A DNA stretch of 64,000 nt, taken from Pyramidobacter sp. YE332. Lineage in GTDB: Bacteria; Synergistota; Synergistia; Synergistales; Dethiosulfovibrionaceae. The translations under genes and the position numbers were made by a program. The stretch is from contig NZ_CP133038.1 in the NCBI RefSeq assembly GCF_033060595.1, positions 124,001-188,000 on the forward strand, read 5' to 3'. The notes below the pieces were generated by a model, which had not been told where the DNA came from, did not search any database, and was given only the letters and a program-made list of their open reading frames with translations. Positions 47,967 to 56,605 of the stretch are shown in pieces. Position 1 is the stretch's first letter. Each line of letters opens with the position of its first letter.

Positions 47967-49283
47967 ATGAAAAACGCAGAAGAAATATGGGAGCAAATCA
48001 TGGAAGGAGCCGCCCCGCTCCTGCCGAACCAGACGGTCGACATCTGGCTCAAATCCTGCTCCGCCCTCCGTATGGAAGATGACCGGCTGGTGCTGGACGC
48101 AGGAAACTCCTTCGTCGCCAAAAAAGTCAAGGACAGCTTCCTGGCGACACTGGAAAGCGTGATGCAACGTCAAGGAAAAGGCAGCGGCATCGATCTGGTC
48201 TACGACAGCAAGACCGCCGGTGCGGAAGAGACGCTTCCGCATCCCGAGCCGCACCCTCCGATCAGCCCCAATGGTCTCAACCGACAGTACGATTTCACCT
48301 CGTTCGTCGTCGGCAAGTCGAATCGTCTCGCCCACGCCGCCAGCCTGGCCGTCGCCGAAAGCCCGGGGGAAGCGTACAACCCTCTGTTCATCTGGGGCGG
48401 CGTCGGGCTGGGCAAGACTCACCTGATGCACGCCATCGGCAATTATGCACAGGGGAAAAACGGGAACGCAAAAGTCACCTACCTTTCCTCGGAGAAGTTC
48501 ACCAACGAGCTGATCACGGCGATCAAAAACGCCCGCACCGCGGAATTTCGCGCCAAATACCGCCACGTGGACATCCTTTTGATCGACGACATCCAGTTTC
48601 TGGCCGGCAAGGAAAGCACGCAGGACGAGTTCTTTCACACCTTCAACGACCTTCATACCGAACACAAGCAGATCGTGCTCAGCTCCGACCGACCGCCCAA
48701 AGAGCTTGGCGACATCGAGGATCGCATTATCAGCCGCTTTGAATGGGGTTTGGTGACCGACATCCAGCAGCCTGATTACGAGACGCGCATCGCCATCCTC
48801 AAGAAAAAGGCCGAGCAGCGCCGCATTCCCGTCAATGACGACGTCATCGGTTTCCTCGCCGAGAACATCCCCAGCAACATTCGTGAGCTCGAGGGCGCTT
48901 TGAATCGCGTCATCGCCAGCGCCAATTTTTCGCAGGAACCGATCACCATCGAAAACACGCAGGAGTGGCTCAAAGACGTGATCGGCAACGGCCGCCGCGG
49001 CCCCCTCACTTTTCAGAGTATCATGGACGTGGTTTCCAGCGAGTTCGGCTTCTCTCCCGAGGACATCTGCGGCAAGCGCCGCACGGCGGAAGTGGCGCTG
49101 GCCCGTCAGGTGGCCATGTACATGTGCCGGACTCACACGGAATCCAGTTTGCAGCAAATCGCCAAGGATTTCGGCAAAAAGGACCATACCACGGTGCTGC
49201 ACGCGCTGAAGAAAATCGAGATGCTCATGAAGGAAGACGCCCGTGTGAAAAAGATTGTGGACAACATCAACAAAAAGCTGTGA
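47967..49283 (+). CDS. dnaA: Chromosomal replication initiator DnaA
   Basis: This 438-residue AAA+ initiator has an N-terminal helicase-loading domain I (~1-85), a variable linker II, ATPase domain III with WGGVGLGKTHLMHAIGNY (~143) and ILLIDDIQFLAGKESTQDEF (~205), and DNA-binding domain IV with the signature KKDHTTVLHALKKIE near 405. Two starts are possible: GTG 47961 or ATG 47967; I prefer the ATG because of its spacing from TAGGAG. It is followed by the DnaA-box-rich region and dnaN, the classical order. Confidence 0.98.
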   Translation: MKNAEEIWEQIMEGAAPLLPNQTVDIWLKSCSALRMEDDRLVLDAGNSFVAKKVKDSFLATLESVMQRQGKGSGIDLVYDSKTAGAEETLPHPEPHPPISPNGLNRQYDFTSFVVGKSNRLAHAASLAVAESPGEAYNPLFIWGGVGLGKTHLMHAIGNYAQGKNGNAKVTYLSSEKFTNELITAIKNARTAEFRAKYRHVDILLIDDIQFLAGKESTQDEFFHTFNDLHTEHKQIVLSSDRPPKELGDIEDRIISRFEWGLVTDIQQPDYETRIAILKKKAEQRRIPVNDDVIGFLAENIPSNIRELEGALNRVIASANFSQEPITIENTQEWLKDVIGNGRRGPLTFQSIMDVVSSEFGFSPEDICGKRRTAEVALARQVAMYMCRTHTESSLQQIAKDFGKKDHTTVLHALKKIEMLMKEDARVKKIVDNINKKL

Positions 49284-49531
49284 TTAAGAGGAGGATTTTC
49301 CGGAGGTTCAACAGTGGATAACCGTCTTGATTCTCCAGAATCACAAAAAAATGTGCATAGTGTGGATAAATTTCCACAGCTTGTCCGAAAAACCTTCCAC
49401 AGCGTTACCTCAGTTTTTTTCTATGAATCTCCTGTTTATCCACACTATTCACGGGACCTACTACGGCTTTTACGGTTTTTATGACTCATAAATCGAAGAA
49501 CACGTCAAATGAAAGAGAGGATTTTCCACAG
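49284..49531. other. oriC: Candidate oriC (dnaA-dnaN intergenic region)
   Basis: These 248 bp contain perfect DnaA boxes TGTGGATAA (49361) and TTATCCACA (49436), near-perfect AGTGGATAA (49313), and additional TTTCCACAG-type sequences (49371, 49395, 49523), with T-rich runs at 49412-49420 and 49468-49482 that could be unwinding sites. The position between dnaA and dnaN is typical for an origin. Confidence 0.7.
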
Positions 49532-50689
49532 ATGAAACTCGAAATCGTCCAGAATGAATTCATGAAATATTGGTCCATGGCCGAAAGAGTCACCGGAACG
49601 AAGAGCACGATGGCAACGTTGGCCAGCGTGCTTTGCGTCGCCGACGAGACGGGCGTGATGCTGAACTCCACGGATCTGAAGACGACGATCCGCGTCAAGG
49701 CCGAAGGCGTGACCGTCCTTGAGCCCGGCAAGGCGATTCTGCCTTTGAAAGTCGTCGGCGAACTTTTCAAGAAGATCGCCGTCAGCCCTTTTACCGTCGA
49801 AGTCGACAACGAAAAAGGGACGATCAGCGCCGGACGCAGCCATTATTCCTTTACTACTTACAACGTCGGCGATTTTCCCGATCTGCCGTCGCCTCGCGCC
49901 GCCGAGGAGTTTACCCGCGTTTCCGCCGGCGAACTCTCGCGTGTGCTGGCGGAAGGAGGCATTGCCGGGGCGCCGAACGAAGATTTTCCCAAGTACCTTT
50001 CCGGCGGTCTGATGCAGATTGCCGGCGGCGAACTGCGCGTCGTCGCTACCGATGGGCGCCGCCTTTCGCTGTCGAAGACCGTGATCGAAAACGCCGATGC
50101 GGCATCTTCCGCTCGGGAGATGCTGCTGCCGCTGAAATCGCTTGAAGAATATCAGCGTATCCTGACCAGCTTTGCGCCCGATCAAGAGGTCGAAGTGCTT
50201 CAGGACGGCGCCGTAACCTACTTCAACATGCCGGGCGTACAGTATTCCGTGCGCTGCATCGACTCCAAATTCCCCAACTACGAGCGCATCCTCAGCGACA
50301 CCAGCACCACGCAGATGCAGGCGGAGCGGGTCGGCTTCATGCAGGCGCTGGACCGCATCAACATTGTCGTCGGCGACAACAGCCGCGTCGTCATTCTGAC
50401 GCTGTCGCCCGGAGCGGGCATGGAGCTGAGCGGCCGCGCCCCCGAGATCGGCGAAGCCAACGAAAGCGTTGACGCTTCCATCAGCGGCGAGCCGCTCAAG
50501 GTGGCGTTCAACGTCGGCTATTTGATGGCCGGTATCAAGGCGTTCCACGGCAGCGATGTGACACTGGCTTTCAACGGCGCCGAAGGGCAGATGATGATCA
50601 CGCGCCCGGGCGGCACGGATTTCATTTACATGCTCATGCCCATCAAGCTCAAGTCCATGGATGCCTCTGAGACGGCCGGGGAGTCTTAA
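49532..50689 (+). CDS. dnaN: DNA polymerase III beta sliding clamp
   Basis: This 385-residue ring clamp tethers DNA polymerase to DNA. Three repeated clamp folds are visible: MKLEIVQNEFMKYWSMAERV at the start, GEFPDLP-like GDFPDLPSPRAAEEF (~125) in domain 2 and the closing YMLMPIKLKS. I start at ATG 49532, where the product begins as other clamps do; a longer in-frame ATG at 49481 would reach back into DnaA-box DNA. It is followed by recF 6 bp after its stop. Confidence 0.97.
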   Translation: MKLEIVQNEFMKYWSMAERVTGTKSTMATLASVLCVADETGVMLNSTDLKTTIRVKAEGVTVLEPGKAILPLKVVGELFKKIAVSPFTVEVDNEKGTISAGRSHYSFTTYNVGDFPDLPSPRAAEEFTRVSAGELSRVLAEGGIAGAPNEDFPKYLSGGLMQIAGGELRVVATDGRRLSLSKTVIENADAASSAREMLLPLKSLEEYQRILTSFAPDQEVEVLQDGAVTYFNMPGVQYSVRCIDSKFPNYERILSDTSTTQMQAERVGFMQALDRINIVVGDNSRVVILTLSPGAGMELSGRAPEIGEANESVDASISGEPLKVAFNVGYLMAGIKAFHGSDVTLAFNGAEGQMMITRPGGTDFIYMLMPIKLKSMDASETAGES

Positions 50690-50695
50690 GGCGGC

Positions 50696-51754
50696 ATGCG
50701 GATCGCACAGACGCGCTTCCGCAATTTTCGCAATCTGGAAAACGCGCTCATCGCCTGGGATCCGGGGCTGAATCTGCTTAATGGAGCCAACGGCGCAGGC
50801 AAAACCAACGTTCTCGAGGCTCTCCACGTCGTCACCGGCTGGGGAGCCTTCAGCGGTTCGAAATGCGCCGACACCGTGAAGTGGGATTCGGAAGGCGGCG
50901 CTTCTCTGGCGGCGCAGGCGACGGGCGAGCGGGAAGTCATGATCGAAGCTGTGATCACGATCCGAGCTTCGCTGCGTCTCGACGGCAGATCCTGCCGCTG
51001 GGGCGATCTGAGAAGCTGCGTGCCGTCGCTGACGTTTCTGCCGTCGGACATGGCGCTGATCGAGGGCGCGCCGTCCGTGCGCCGACGCTTTCTCGACCTG
51101 CTCTGCGCGCTTTATTTCCCGCTGTACGCCTACAAGCTTTCCGAGTACCGCAAGATCATGCAGCATCGCCGCCATCTGCTCGGTCTCGGGCATTCGACGC
51201 GCGTCACCGAGGAGACCATGGCCAATTTATCCGCGTGGCTCTGGGAATGTCGTCTCGAAGTGATCGCGGCGCTGCGAGTTCATCTGGAAAAATGGCGCGA
51301 TCTTTTGCCACGCACCATCGGCCTGAACTTAAAAAGAGGCGGGGGCGGCAATGCCGATGACCTTTTGGAAGACTTTCACCGTTCCTGCGCGATCCTCGCG
51401 GAACGGGAACGGGCTTCCGGGCTCCCCTTGGTCGGCCCGCACCGCGACGACCTGATCCTCGCCTGCGAGGGCCGTCCGGCGCCGGAGGTTCTCAGCCGCG
51501 GCCAGCGCCGCCGCACCGCGTTGGCGCTGATAATGGCCGCGGCCTCGGCGGTGGAGCGGCGCAATCGCGCGTCGCCTGTGCTGCTGTTTGACGAAGTCGC
51601 CTCCGAGCTCGACGAGGCCGGGCGTACCGTGCTGATGGAATGTTTGCGGCGCAGCAACTGGCAGGTTTTCGCCGCCACGGCGGAAACAACGTTGCCGTGG
51701 TCTGGAGGGGCGCGCTGGCTGGTGTCGGTAGGAAAGATCCAACGCTTTGATTGA
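50696..51754 (+). CDS. recF: DNA replication and repair protein RecF
   Basis: This 352-residue SMC-like ATPase loads RecA at gaps. Walker A GANGAGKTN is near residue 31, the ABC signature LSRGQRRRTALALIM near 265 and Walker B VLLFDEVASELDEAG near 298. The N-terminal RFRNFRNLENA is the usual start. It is co-directional with dnaN and probably co-transcribed. Slightly short but complete. Confidence 0.95.
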   Translation: MRIAQTRFRNFRNLENALIAWDPGLNLLNGANGAGKTNVLEALHVVTGWGAFSGSKCADTVKWDSEGGASLAAQATGEREVMIEAVITIRASLRLDGRSCRWGDLRSCVPSLTFLPSDMALIEGAPSVRRRFLDLLCALYFPLYAYKLSEYRKIMQHRRHLLGLGHSTRVTEETMANLSAWLWECRLEVIAALRVHLEKWRDLLPRTIGLNLKRGGGGNADDLLEDFHRSCAILAERERASGLPLVGPHRDDLILACEGRPAPEVLSRGQRRRTALALIMAAASAVERRNRASPVLLFDEVASELDEAGRTVLMECLRRSNWQVFAATAETTLPWSGGARWLVSVGKIQRFD

Positions 51755-51842
51755 ACGGGTTTAAAGATATTGATGAATCCTGATGAATAAAACCGGCTTG
51801 CGCTGGAAATTTCGTTTCCGTTATTTGAGGAGGAATTTCATT

Positions 51843-52415
51843 ATGAAGAAAATTCTTTTGGCGCTTTTGTTTGCCGCGGTCATGGCCGCGGGAGCCGACG
51901 CTGCCGAAATCGACGACACGATCGACGGCGTCTGGGGCATGAAGTTCGGCACGCCGGTCGCGGAGGCCGCCCGCATCATGACCGAGCAGAACAACGCCGC
52001 GCTGCTGTGCGAGTACAGCTACGTTCCCAACTACCACGAGGCTTTTTACAAGGTCAACTTCTTCGGCCGCGAAGGCCATCTGCTGCTGCGCTTTTCAAAA
52101 CGGGGACTCTTTTTGGCTCGCTTCGCCTTTATTCGAGCGGAGCAGCTGCCGGCCGCCGCGCCTCAGGGTTCTTCCGCCGAAAACAAGAAAAAAGAAAAGA
52201 AGTATCTCGCCTTCAGCCGCAATTTTATGGAGCTCAATGCCATGCTGACCCGTAAATACGGCGCTGCCAAAACGGAATACACCGTTGACGGCGCGGTTTC
52301 GGGCTACCAGTGGAGCACCGGCACATTCGGGCGCCAGTCCGTCGTTCTTTTCGAGAATCGTTCGCTGTCCCGCAACGACACCGTGCTCAGCTACGAGGAC
52401 GCCAGCCGCAAGTAA
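51843..52415 (+). CDS. Secreted protein of unknown function
   Basis: This 190-residue protein has a signal peptide (KKILLALLFAAVMAAGADA) and a mature part starting AEIDDTIDGVWGMKFGTPVA. The latter resembles small periplasmic proteins with a repeated W-G-x-x-F-G pattern, but no family is certain. A lysine-rich linker (NKKKEKKY) precedes a C-terminal segment with MLTRKYGAAKTEYTVDG. GGAGGAATTT precedes the ATG. It sits between recF and mnmG, which starts 16 bp after its stop. Confidence 0.8.
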   Translation: MKKILLALLFAAVMAAGADAAEIDDTIDGVWGMKFGTPVAEAARIMTEQNNAALLCEYSYVPNYHEAFYKVNFFGREGHLLLRFSKRGLFLARFAFIRAEQLPAAAPQGSSAENKKKEKKYLAFSRNFMELNAMLTRKYGAAKTEYTVDGAVSGYQWSTGTFGRQSVVLFENRSLSRNDTVLSYEDASRK

Positions 52416-52431
52416 GGATTTCGGTGCCTCC

Positions 52432-54309
52432 GTGCAGATTTTTCCCGAAAGCAAGTTTGACGTTATCGTCGTCGGCGGCGGCCATGCCGGCTGTGAAGCG
52501 GCCCTCGCCGCGGCGCGCATGGGCGCGCAGACTTTGATGATCGTGCAGGATGTGGATCACGTCGCCCATATGCCCTGCAATCCTTCCATCGGCGGTCCGG
52601 CCAAAGGCCATCTGGTGCGCGAAATTTCGGCGCTGGGCGGCGTTCAGGCCCGAGCCGCCGACGCCGCCGCGATGATGATGCGCTGGCTCAACACCTCGAA
52701 GGGGCCGGCTGTGCGCGCTTTGCGCGCGCAGTGCGACCTGCACGATTACCACGATTATTATCTGCGGGAGTTGGTGAATTGCCCGAATCTGCGCGTCTTC
52801 CAGGACCAGGTCGACGCGCTGTGGGTTGAAAACGACCGGCTCAAGGGCGTGAAGACGCGCTTTCAGCTGAGCTTCGAGGCGCCGCGCGTGATCCTGACGA
52901 CTGGCACGCATCTGGGCGGTCGCGTCCACGTCGGCCTGGTAAATTTCGCCTCGGGGCCGATGGGGCAGCAGCCTGCCGTCGGGCTTTCCCAATCGATGGC
53001 GGAGTTGGGTATCGCCATGCAGCGCCTCAAGACAGGCACGACGCCGCGCCTGTACCGCGACAGCATCGACTGGAGCCATATCGAGCTTCAGGAAGGCGAG
53101 ACGTGTCCCGTCGGATTCGACTTCTGGGACGAAAAGAAAGTCCGCCGCGAGATCAGCTGCGGCATGATCCGCACCAACGCCTGCACGCACCGCATCATCA
53201 AGGACAATCTCGACCGTTCGCCGATCGTCCACGGCGAGATCACCGGCGTGGGGCCGCGTTACTGCCCTTCGATCGAGTCGAAGGTGATGGCTTTTCCCGA
53301 GAAGGACAGCCATCCCATTTTTCTCGAGCCGGTGGCGCGCGGCAGCGTCGAGATCTACGTGCAGAACTTCTCCACCAGCCTGCCCTTCGACGTGCAGATC
53401 GCCATGACCCGTACGCTGCCAGGCTGCGAACGCGCCGTGATCCTGCGCCCCGGCTACGCGATCGAGTACGACGCCATCGATCCGCAGCAGCTTTCGCTGT
53501 CGCTTGAGATGAAGTGTCTCCCCGGCCTGTTCTGCGCCGGCCAGATCAACGGCACCTCCGGTTACGAAGAGGCGGCTTCGCAGGGGCTGTTGGCGGGCGT
53601 CAACGCCGTGCTGTCGCTGCGCGGCGAAGAACCGCTGGTGTTGAGGCGCCATCAGGCCTATCTCGGCGTGCTCGTGGACGACCTGGTCACCAAAGGCACC
53701 CGCGAACCGTACCGCATGCTCACAAGTCGGTGCGAACATCGTCTGCTGTTGCGTCACGACAACGCCGACCGCCGTCTCGCCCCGATCGGGCGCCGTCTCG
53801 GCCTTCTGAGCGACGAAAAGTGGCGCCTGCTTTGCGAGCGCTGGGAACGCGAGGATCGCGAGGTCGAAACTCTGGGACGCGTTCACGTCGCTCCGGCGCC
53901 GGCCAATGCAGTGCTGGCGGAAGAAAAACTGCGGCCGTTGGAGCGCGGCATGACCGCCGCCGAGCTGCTGCGCCATCCCGAGGTGAACTACGAGCTGCTG
54001 CGCCGTATCGTTCCCGATGGGGGCCTCCAAGGCGAAGAAGCCACCAACGTCGAGACCGCGGTCAAATATCTGGGCTATATTGCCCGCCAACAGGCAGCGG
54101 TGGATAAGATGCTCCACCTTGAAAGCATGAAGATCCCCGTCGGTTTCGACTACGGTGAGCTTCGGGGACTCTTGGCCGAAAGCCGCGAAAAGCTCGAACG
54201 CATCCGTCCGATGACGCTGGGGCAAGCCAGCCGCATTTCCGGCGTCACTCCCACCGATCTTCAGCATCTGGCCCTCTATCTGAGCGAGCGCGCTCGTCGT
54301 CGCGAATAA
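52432..54309 (+). CDS. mnmG: tRNA uridine-5-carboxymethylaminomethyl enzyme MnmG (GidA)
   Basis: This 625-residue FAD protein acts with MnmE to modify wobble uridines in tRNA. FAD motif VIVVGGGHAGCEAALAAARMG begins near residue 12 (core GGGHAGCEAA), then NPSIGGPAKGHLVREI (~53), the GRVHVGL region, ATSQGLLAG-type AASQGLLAGVNA (~380) and TSRCEHRLLLRHDNAD near 430. The start is GTG 52432 with AAGGA 13 bp upstream; the length fits the family. In many bacteria it is next to rsmG, but here the two are about 15 kb apart. Confidence 0.96.
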   Translation: MQIFPESKFDVIVVGGGHAGCEAALAAARMGAQTLMIVQDVDHVAHMPCNPSIGGPAKGHLVREISALGGVQARAADAAAMMMRWLNTSKGPAVRALRAQCDLHDYHDYYLRELVNCPNLRVFQDQVDALWVENDRLKGVKTRFQLSFEAPRVILTTGTHLGGRVHVGLVNFASGPMGQQPAVGLSQSMAELGIAMQRLKTGTTPRLYRDSIDWSHIELQEGETCPVGFDFWDEKKVRREISCGMIRTNACTHRIIKDNLDRSPIVHGEITGVGPRYCPSIESKVMAFPEKDSHPIFLEPVARGSVEIYVQNFSTSLPFDVQIAMTRTLPGCERAVILRPGYAIEYDAIDPQQLSLSLEMKCLPGLFCAGQINGTSGYEEAASQGLLAGVNAVLSLRGEEPLVLRRHQAYLGVLVDDLVTKGTREPYRMLTSRCEHRLLLRHDNADRRLAPIGRRLGLLSDEKWRLLCERWEREDREVETLGRVHVAPAPANAVLAEEKLRPLERGMTAAELLRHPEVNYELLRRIVPDGGLQGEEATNVETAVKYLGYIARQQAAVDKMLHLESMKIPVGFDYGELRGLLAESREKLERIRPMTLGQASRISGVTPTDLQHLALYLSERARRRE

Positions 54310-54327
54310 CGGCTGAAAATTCCGGAA

Positions 54328-54361
54328 TGTTCCACGGCGGATCAATGTTCCACGTGGAACA
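54328..54361. other. parS: parS centromere site 6 with degenerate neighbour
   Basis: A perfect TGTTCCACGTGGAACA lies at 54346-54361, preceded immediately by TGTTCCACGGCGGATC (54328-54343), which keeps only the left half. Intergenic between mnmG and the DciA-like gene. Confidence 0.9.
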
Positions 54362-54439
54362 TTTTTCAAAAACACTTGTGGAGACAGGTTTTGTGAAACA
54401 TGTCATTTTTCTCCGTTTATTGTGAAAGGGAGTGAGACT

Positions 54440-54925
54440 ATGGCGAAGGATCGGGCATTCGGCCCAAGGGCAGTCGGTTCCGTGATCGCCCATAACCTGC
54501 CGTCGGCTTTTCAGGTCGCTTTTAAGCTGGCCGACATGGAACGCCAGTGGCTCACGATCGTTGGCCCGCAGCTCTTCGCTTCGACCCGTCCGGACCGCCT
54601 CGAACGCGGCGAACTGATCGTCGCCTGCGAGTCGCCGGCCGCGGCGCAGATGATTAAATTGAGCGCCGGCACGCTGTTGCGCCGCGTGAAAAAGTTGACC
54701 GGCCTCGAACTGCCGGGCGTCCGCGCCGTCGTGTCGCGCCTTGAGCGCCCTCGCAAAAGGGCGTCCGCGCCGCCGCGCCGGCTTCAGGTTTCGCCGGAAA
54801 TGGTCGAGGAGGCCTTGAACCGGGTAAAAGCGACCGTCAAGGATCCCGATACGGCATTGTCTCTGGCCCGTGTGGAGGCTGCGGCGCGGGCGCGCTGGGG
54901 CGATGGGCGCAAGAACGAAGTTTGA
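54440..54925 (+). CDS. DUF721/DciA-like protein
   Basis: This 161-residue protein has an N-terminal domain matching DUF721/DciA, the helicase-loader-like family that binds DnaB in many bacteria: RQWLTIVGPQLFASTRPDRL (~30), then GELIVACESPAAAQMIKLSA (~55) and LLRRVKKLTGL. The C-terminal half is basic and predicted flexible. AAAGGGAG before ATG 54440 supports that start over GTG 54422. Its near-origin position and the absence of a DnaC gene here fit a replication role; that role is inferred from the family. Confidence 0.8.
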   Translation: MAKDRAFGPRAVGSVIAHNLPSAFQVAFKLADMERQWLTIVGPQLFASTRPDRLERGELIVACESPAAAQMIKLSAGTLLRRVKKLTGLELPGVRAVVSRLERPRKRASAPPRRLQVSPEMVEEALNRVKATVKDPDTALSLARVEAAARARWGDGRKNEV

Positions 54926-55025
54926 ATTCTGATATTTTTGATTCATGCTCTCTCAAAGTGCCGCAAGGTTCGATCTTTGTAATGAAGAAATGATATGGGG
55001 CGTTTCGTGCGGTAAAACTTCTCGC

Positions 55026-55034
55026 TTATCCACA
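55026..55034 (+). promoter_or_regulatory. Isolated perfect DnaA box upstream of pseudouridine synthase
   Basis: TTATCCACA lies 19 bp before the GTG start of the pseudouridine synthase gene, overlapping its leader. Confidence 0.6.
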
Positions 55035-55052
55035 AACGGAGGTGCATAATTT

Positions 55053-55793
55053 GTGAATAACTTGCACGCGGAAATGCGCCTCTCGAAGCGCATGGCCCAA
55101 CTTGGCCTTTGTTCCCGGCGCGAAGCCGACGAATATATTTCGCGCGGATTCGTCAGAGTCAACGGAGTTCCCGCCGTGCTCGGGCAGAAAGTGACGGAGC
55201 GCGATCGTATCGAAATGGACCGCGCCGCCGAACGGAATCAGAGCCGCCGCGTCACGGTCCTGCTGCACAAGCCGTTGGGATATGTTTCCGGCCAGGCCGA
55301 AGACGGCTACCGTCCCGCCCGCGTGCTGATCCGCTCGGAAAACCGCTGGAGCCGCGATTCGTCGCCGCGGCGTTTCGACTTCCGTCAGCTGCAGAACCTC
55401 GTTCCGGCCGGGCGGCTCGACGTCAATTCCACTGGATTGCTTGTGCTCACTCAGGACGGGCGCGTGGCGCGGCGCCTCATCGGCGAAGACAGCTTTGTGG
55501 AAAAGGAATATCTCGTGCGCGTGGCCGGAAGCCTGAGCGAACGCGGCCTGGCGCTGCTCAACCACGGCCTCAGACTCGACGGCGAAGAGCTTTTGCCGGC
55601 GCAGGTACGGTGGCAGAACGACGATCAGCTGCGCTTCGTCCTCCATCAGGGAAAAAAGCGCCAGATCCGCCGCATGTGCGCCCTTGTCGGCCTCGAAGTG
55701 CTGGCGCTCAAACGCGTGCGCGTCGGTTCGGTGCGCTTGGGAGCGCTGCCGTCAGGCCAGTGGCGCTATCTGCTTCCCGAAGAGGCTTTTTAG
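55053..55793 (+). CDS. Ribosomal pseudouridine synthase, RsuA/RluB family
   Basis: This 246-residue RNA modification enzyme has an N-terminal S4 domain (RLSKRMAQLGLCSRREADEY) followed by the catalytic motif AGRLDVNSTGLLVLTQDG (~127), with the active-site Asp in GRLD, and KKRQIRRMCALVG near 200. A ~25-residue insert rich in Arg/Ser (SRDSSPRRFDFRQL) before the catalytic motif is longer than usual. The start is GTG 55053, 8 bp after GGAGGT. It modifies 16S or 23S rRNA; the site cannot be told from sequence alone. Confidence 0.92.
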   Translation: MNNLHAEMRLSKRMAQLGLCSRREADEYISRGFVRVNGVPAVLGQKVTERDRIEMDRAAERNQSRRVTVLLHKPLGYVSGQAEDGYRPARVLIRSENRWSRDSSPRRFDFRQLQNLVPAGRLDVNSTGLLVLTQDGRVARRLIGEDSFVEKEYLVRVAGSLSERGLALLNHGLRLDGEELLPAQVRWQNDDQLRFVLHQGKKRQIRRMCALVGLEVLALKRVRVGSVRLGALPSGQWRYLLPEEAF

Positions 55794-55813
55794 GGGAGAG
55801 CAAACTGTTAGTC

Positions 55814-55843
55814 TTGACAAATTTTATCGGAATAACTTATATT
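55814..55843 (+). promoter_or_regulatory. Sigma-70-like promoter of rubrerythrin
   Basis: A consensus -35 TTGACA (55814-55819) and TATATT (55838-55843) are spaced 18 bp, 75 bp before the rubrerythrin ATG. The long leader is AT-rich at first and has no recognised regulatory fold. Confidence 0.7.
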
Positions 55844-55918
55844 GAACGGGTTCCGGGGGGAACAGGCAGAGATTTTCGCGGAAAATCCGCACGTTGAATT
55901 TGAAGGGGGACTTTTACC

Positions 55919-56461
55919 ATGGAAAACATCAAGGGCACTCAGACCGAAAAGAATCTTCAGGCCGCCTTCGCCGGCGAATCGCAGGCGCGCAACAAGTACA
56001 CCTATTACGCCAGCAAAGCCAAAAAAGAAGGCTACGAGCAGATCGCCAGGATCTTCGAAGAGACCGCGGGCAACGAGAAAGAGCACGCCAAGATCTGGTT
56101 CAAGCTGCTTCACGAGGGCGACGTCCCCACTACGGCGGTGAATCTCGAGGACGCCGCGGCCGGCGAGAACTACGAATGGACCGACATGTACGCCGGTTTC
56201 GCTAAAACCGCCCACGAAGAGGGCTTCACCCGCATCGCCAAGCTTTTCGAGATGGTCGGCGCCATCGAGAAGGAACACGAAGAGCGTTACCGCAAGCTTC
56301 TTGCCAACGTCGAGAACGGTCTGGTCTTCTCCCGCGACGGCGACATGGTCTGGCAGTGCGCCAACTGCGGTCACATCGTCGTCGGCAAGAAAGCGCCGCA
56401 GGTGTGTCCCGTCTGCGCTCATCCGCAGGCGTATTTCCAGATCAAGGCGAACAATTATTAA
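55919..56461 (+). CDS. Rubrerythrin
   Basis: This 180-residue non-haem di-iron peroxidase removes hydrogen peroxide in anaerobes. Di-iron ligands are the ExxH motifs [13 protein letters not shown] (~19), [12 protein letters not shown] (~54) and [13 protein letters not shown] (~118), plus Glu in AKTAHEEGF. The C-terminal rubredoxin-like iron centre has CANCGH (~146) and CPVC (~160). Length is normal. It has its own strong promoter and terminator, so it is probably a highly expressed single gene. Confidence 0.97.
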   Translation: MENIKGTQTEKNLQAAFAGESQARNKYTYYASKAKKEGYEQIARIFEETAGNEKEHAKIWFKLLHEGDVPTTAVNLEDAAAGENYEWTDMYAGFAKTAHEEGFTRIAKLFEMVGAIEKEHEERYRKLLANVENGLVFSRDGDMVWQCANCGHIVVGKKAPQVCPVCAHPQAYFQIKANNY

Positions 56462-56474
56462 AATCTGCGAATAC

Positions 56475-56517
56475 AAAAAAGCGGCTCATTCCCGTAAAGG
56501 AATGGGTCGTTTTTTTA
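56475..56517 (+). terminator. Terminator after rubrerythrin
   Basis: CGGCTCATTCC pairs with GGAATGGGTCG, with two G-U pairs and a 6-base loop, followed by TTTTTTT. Confidence 0.9.
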
Positions 56518-56605
56518 CGCGCTTCAACTGGGTTTTACGAGAACGAATACGGCGGTATAATAAAATTCCCGTGTCATATTCAGCGAAGAAAAGGAGCGGG
56601 TTTTC

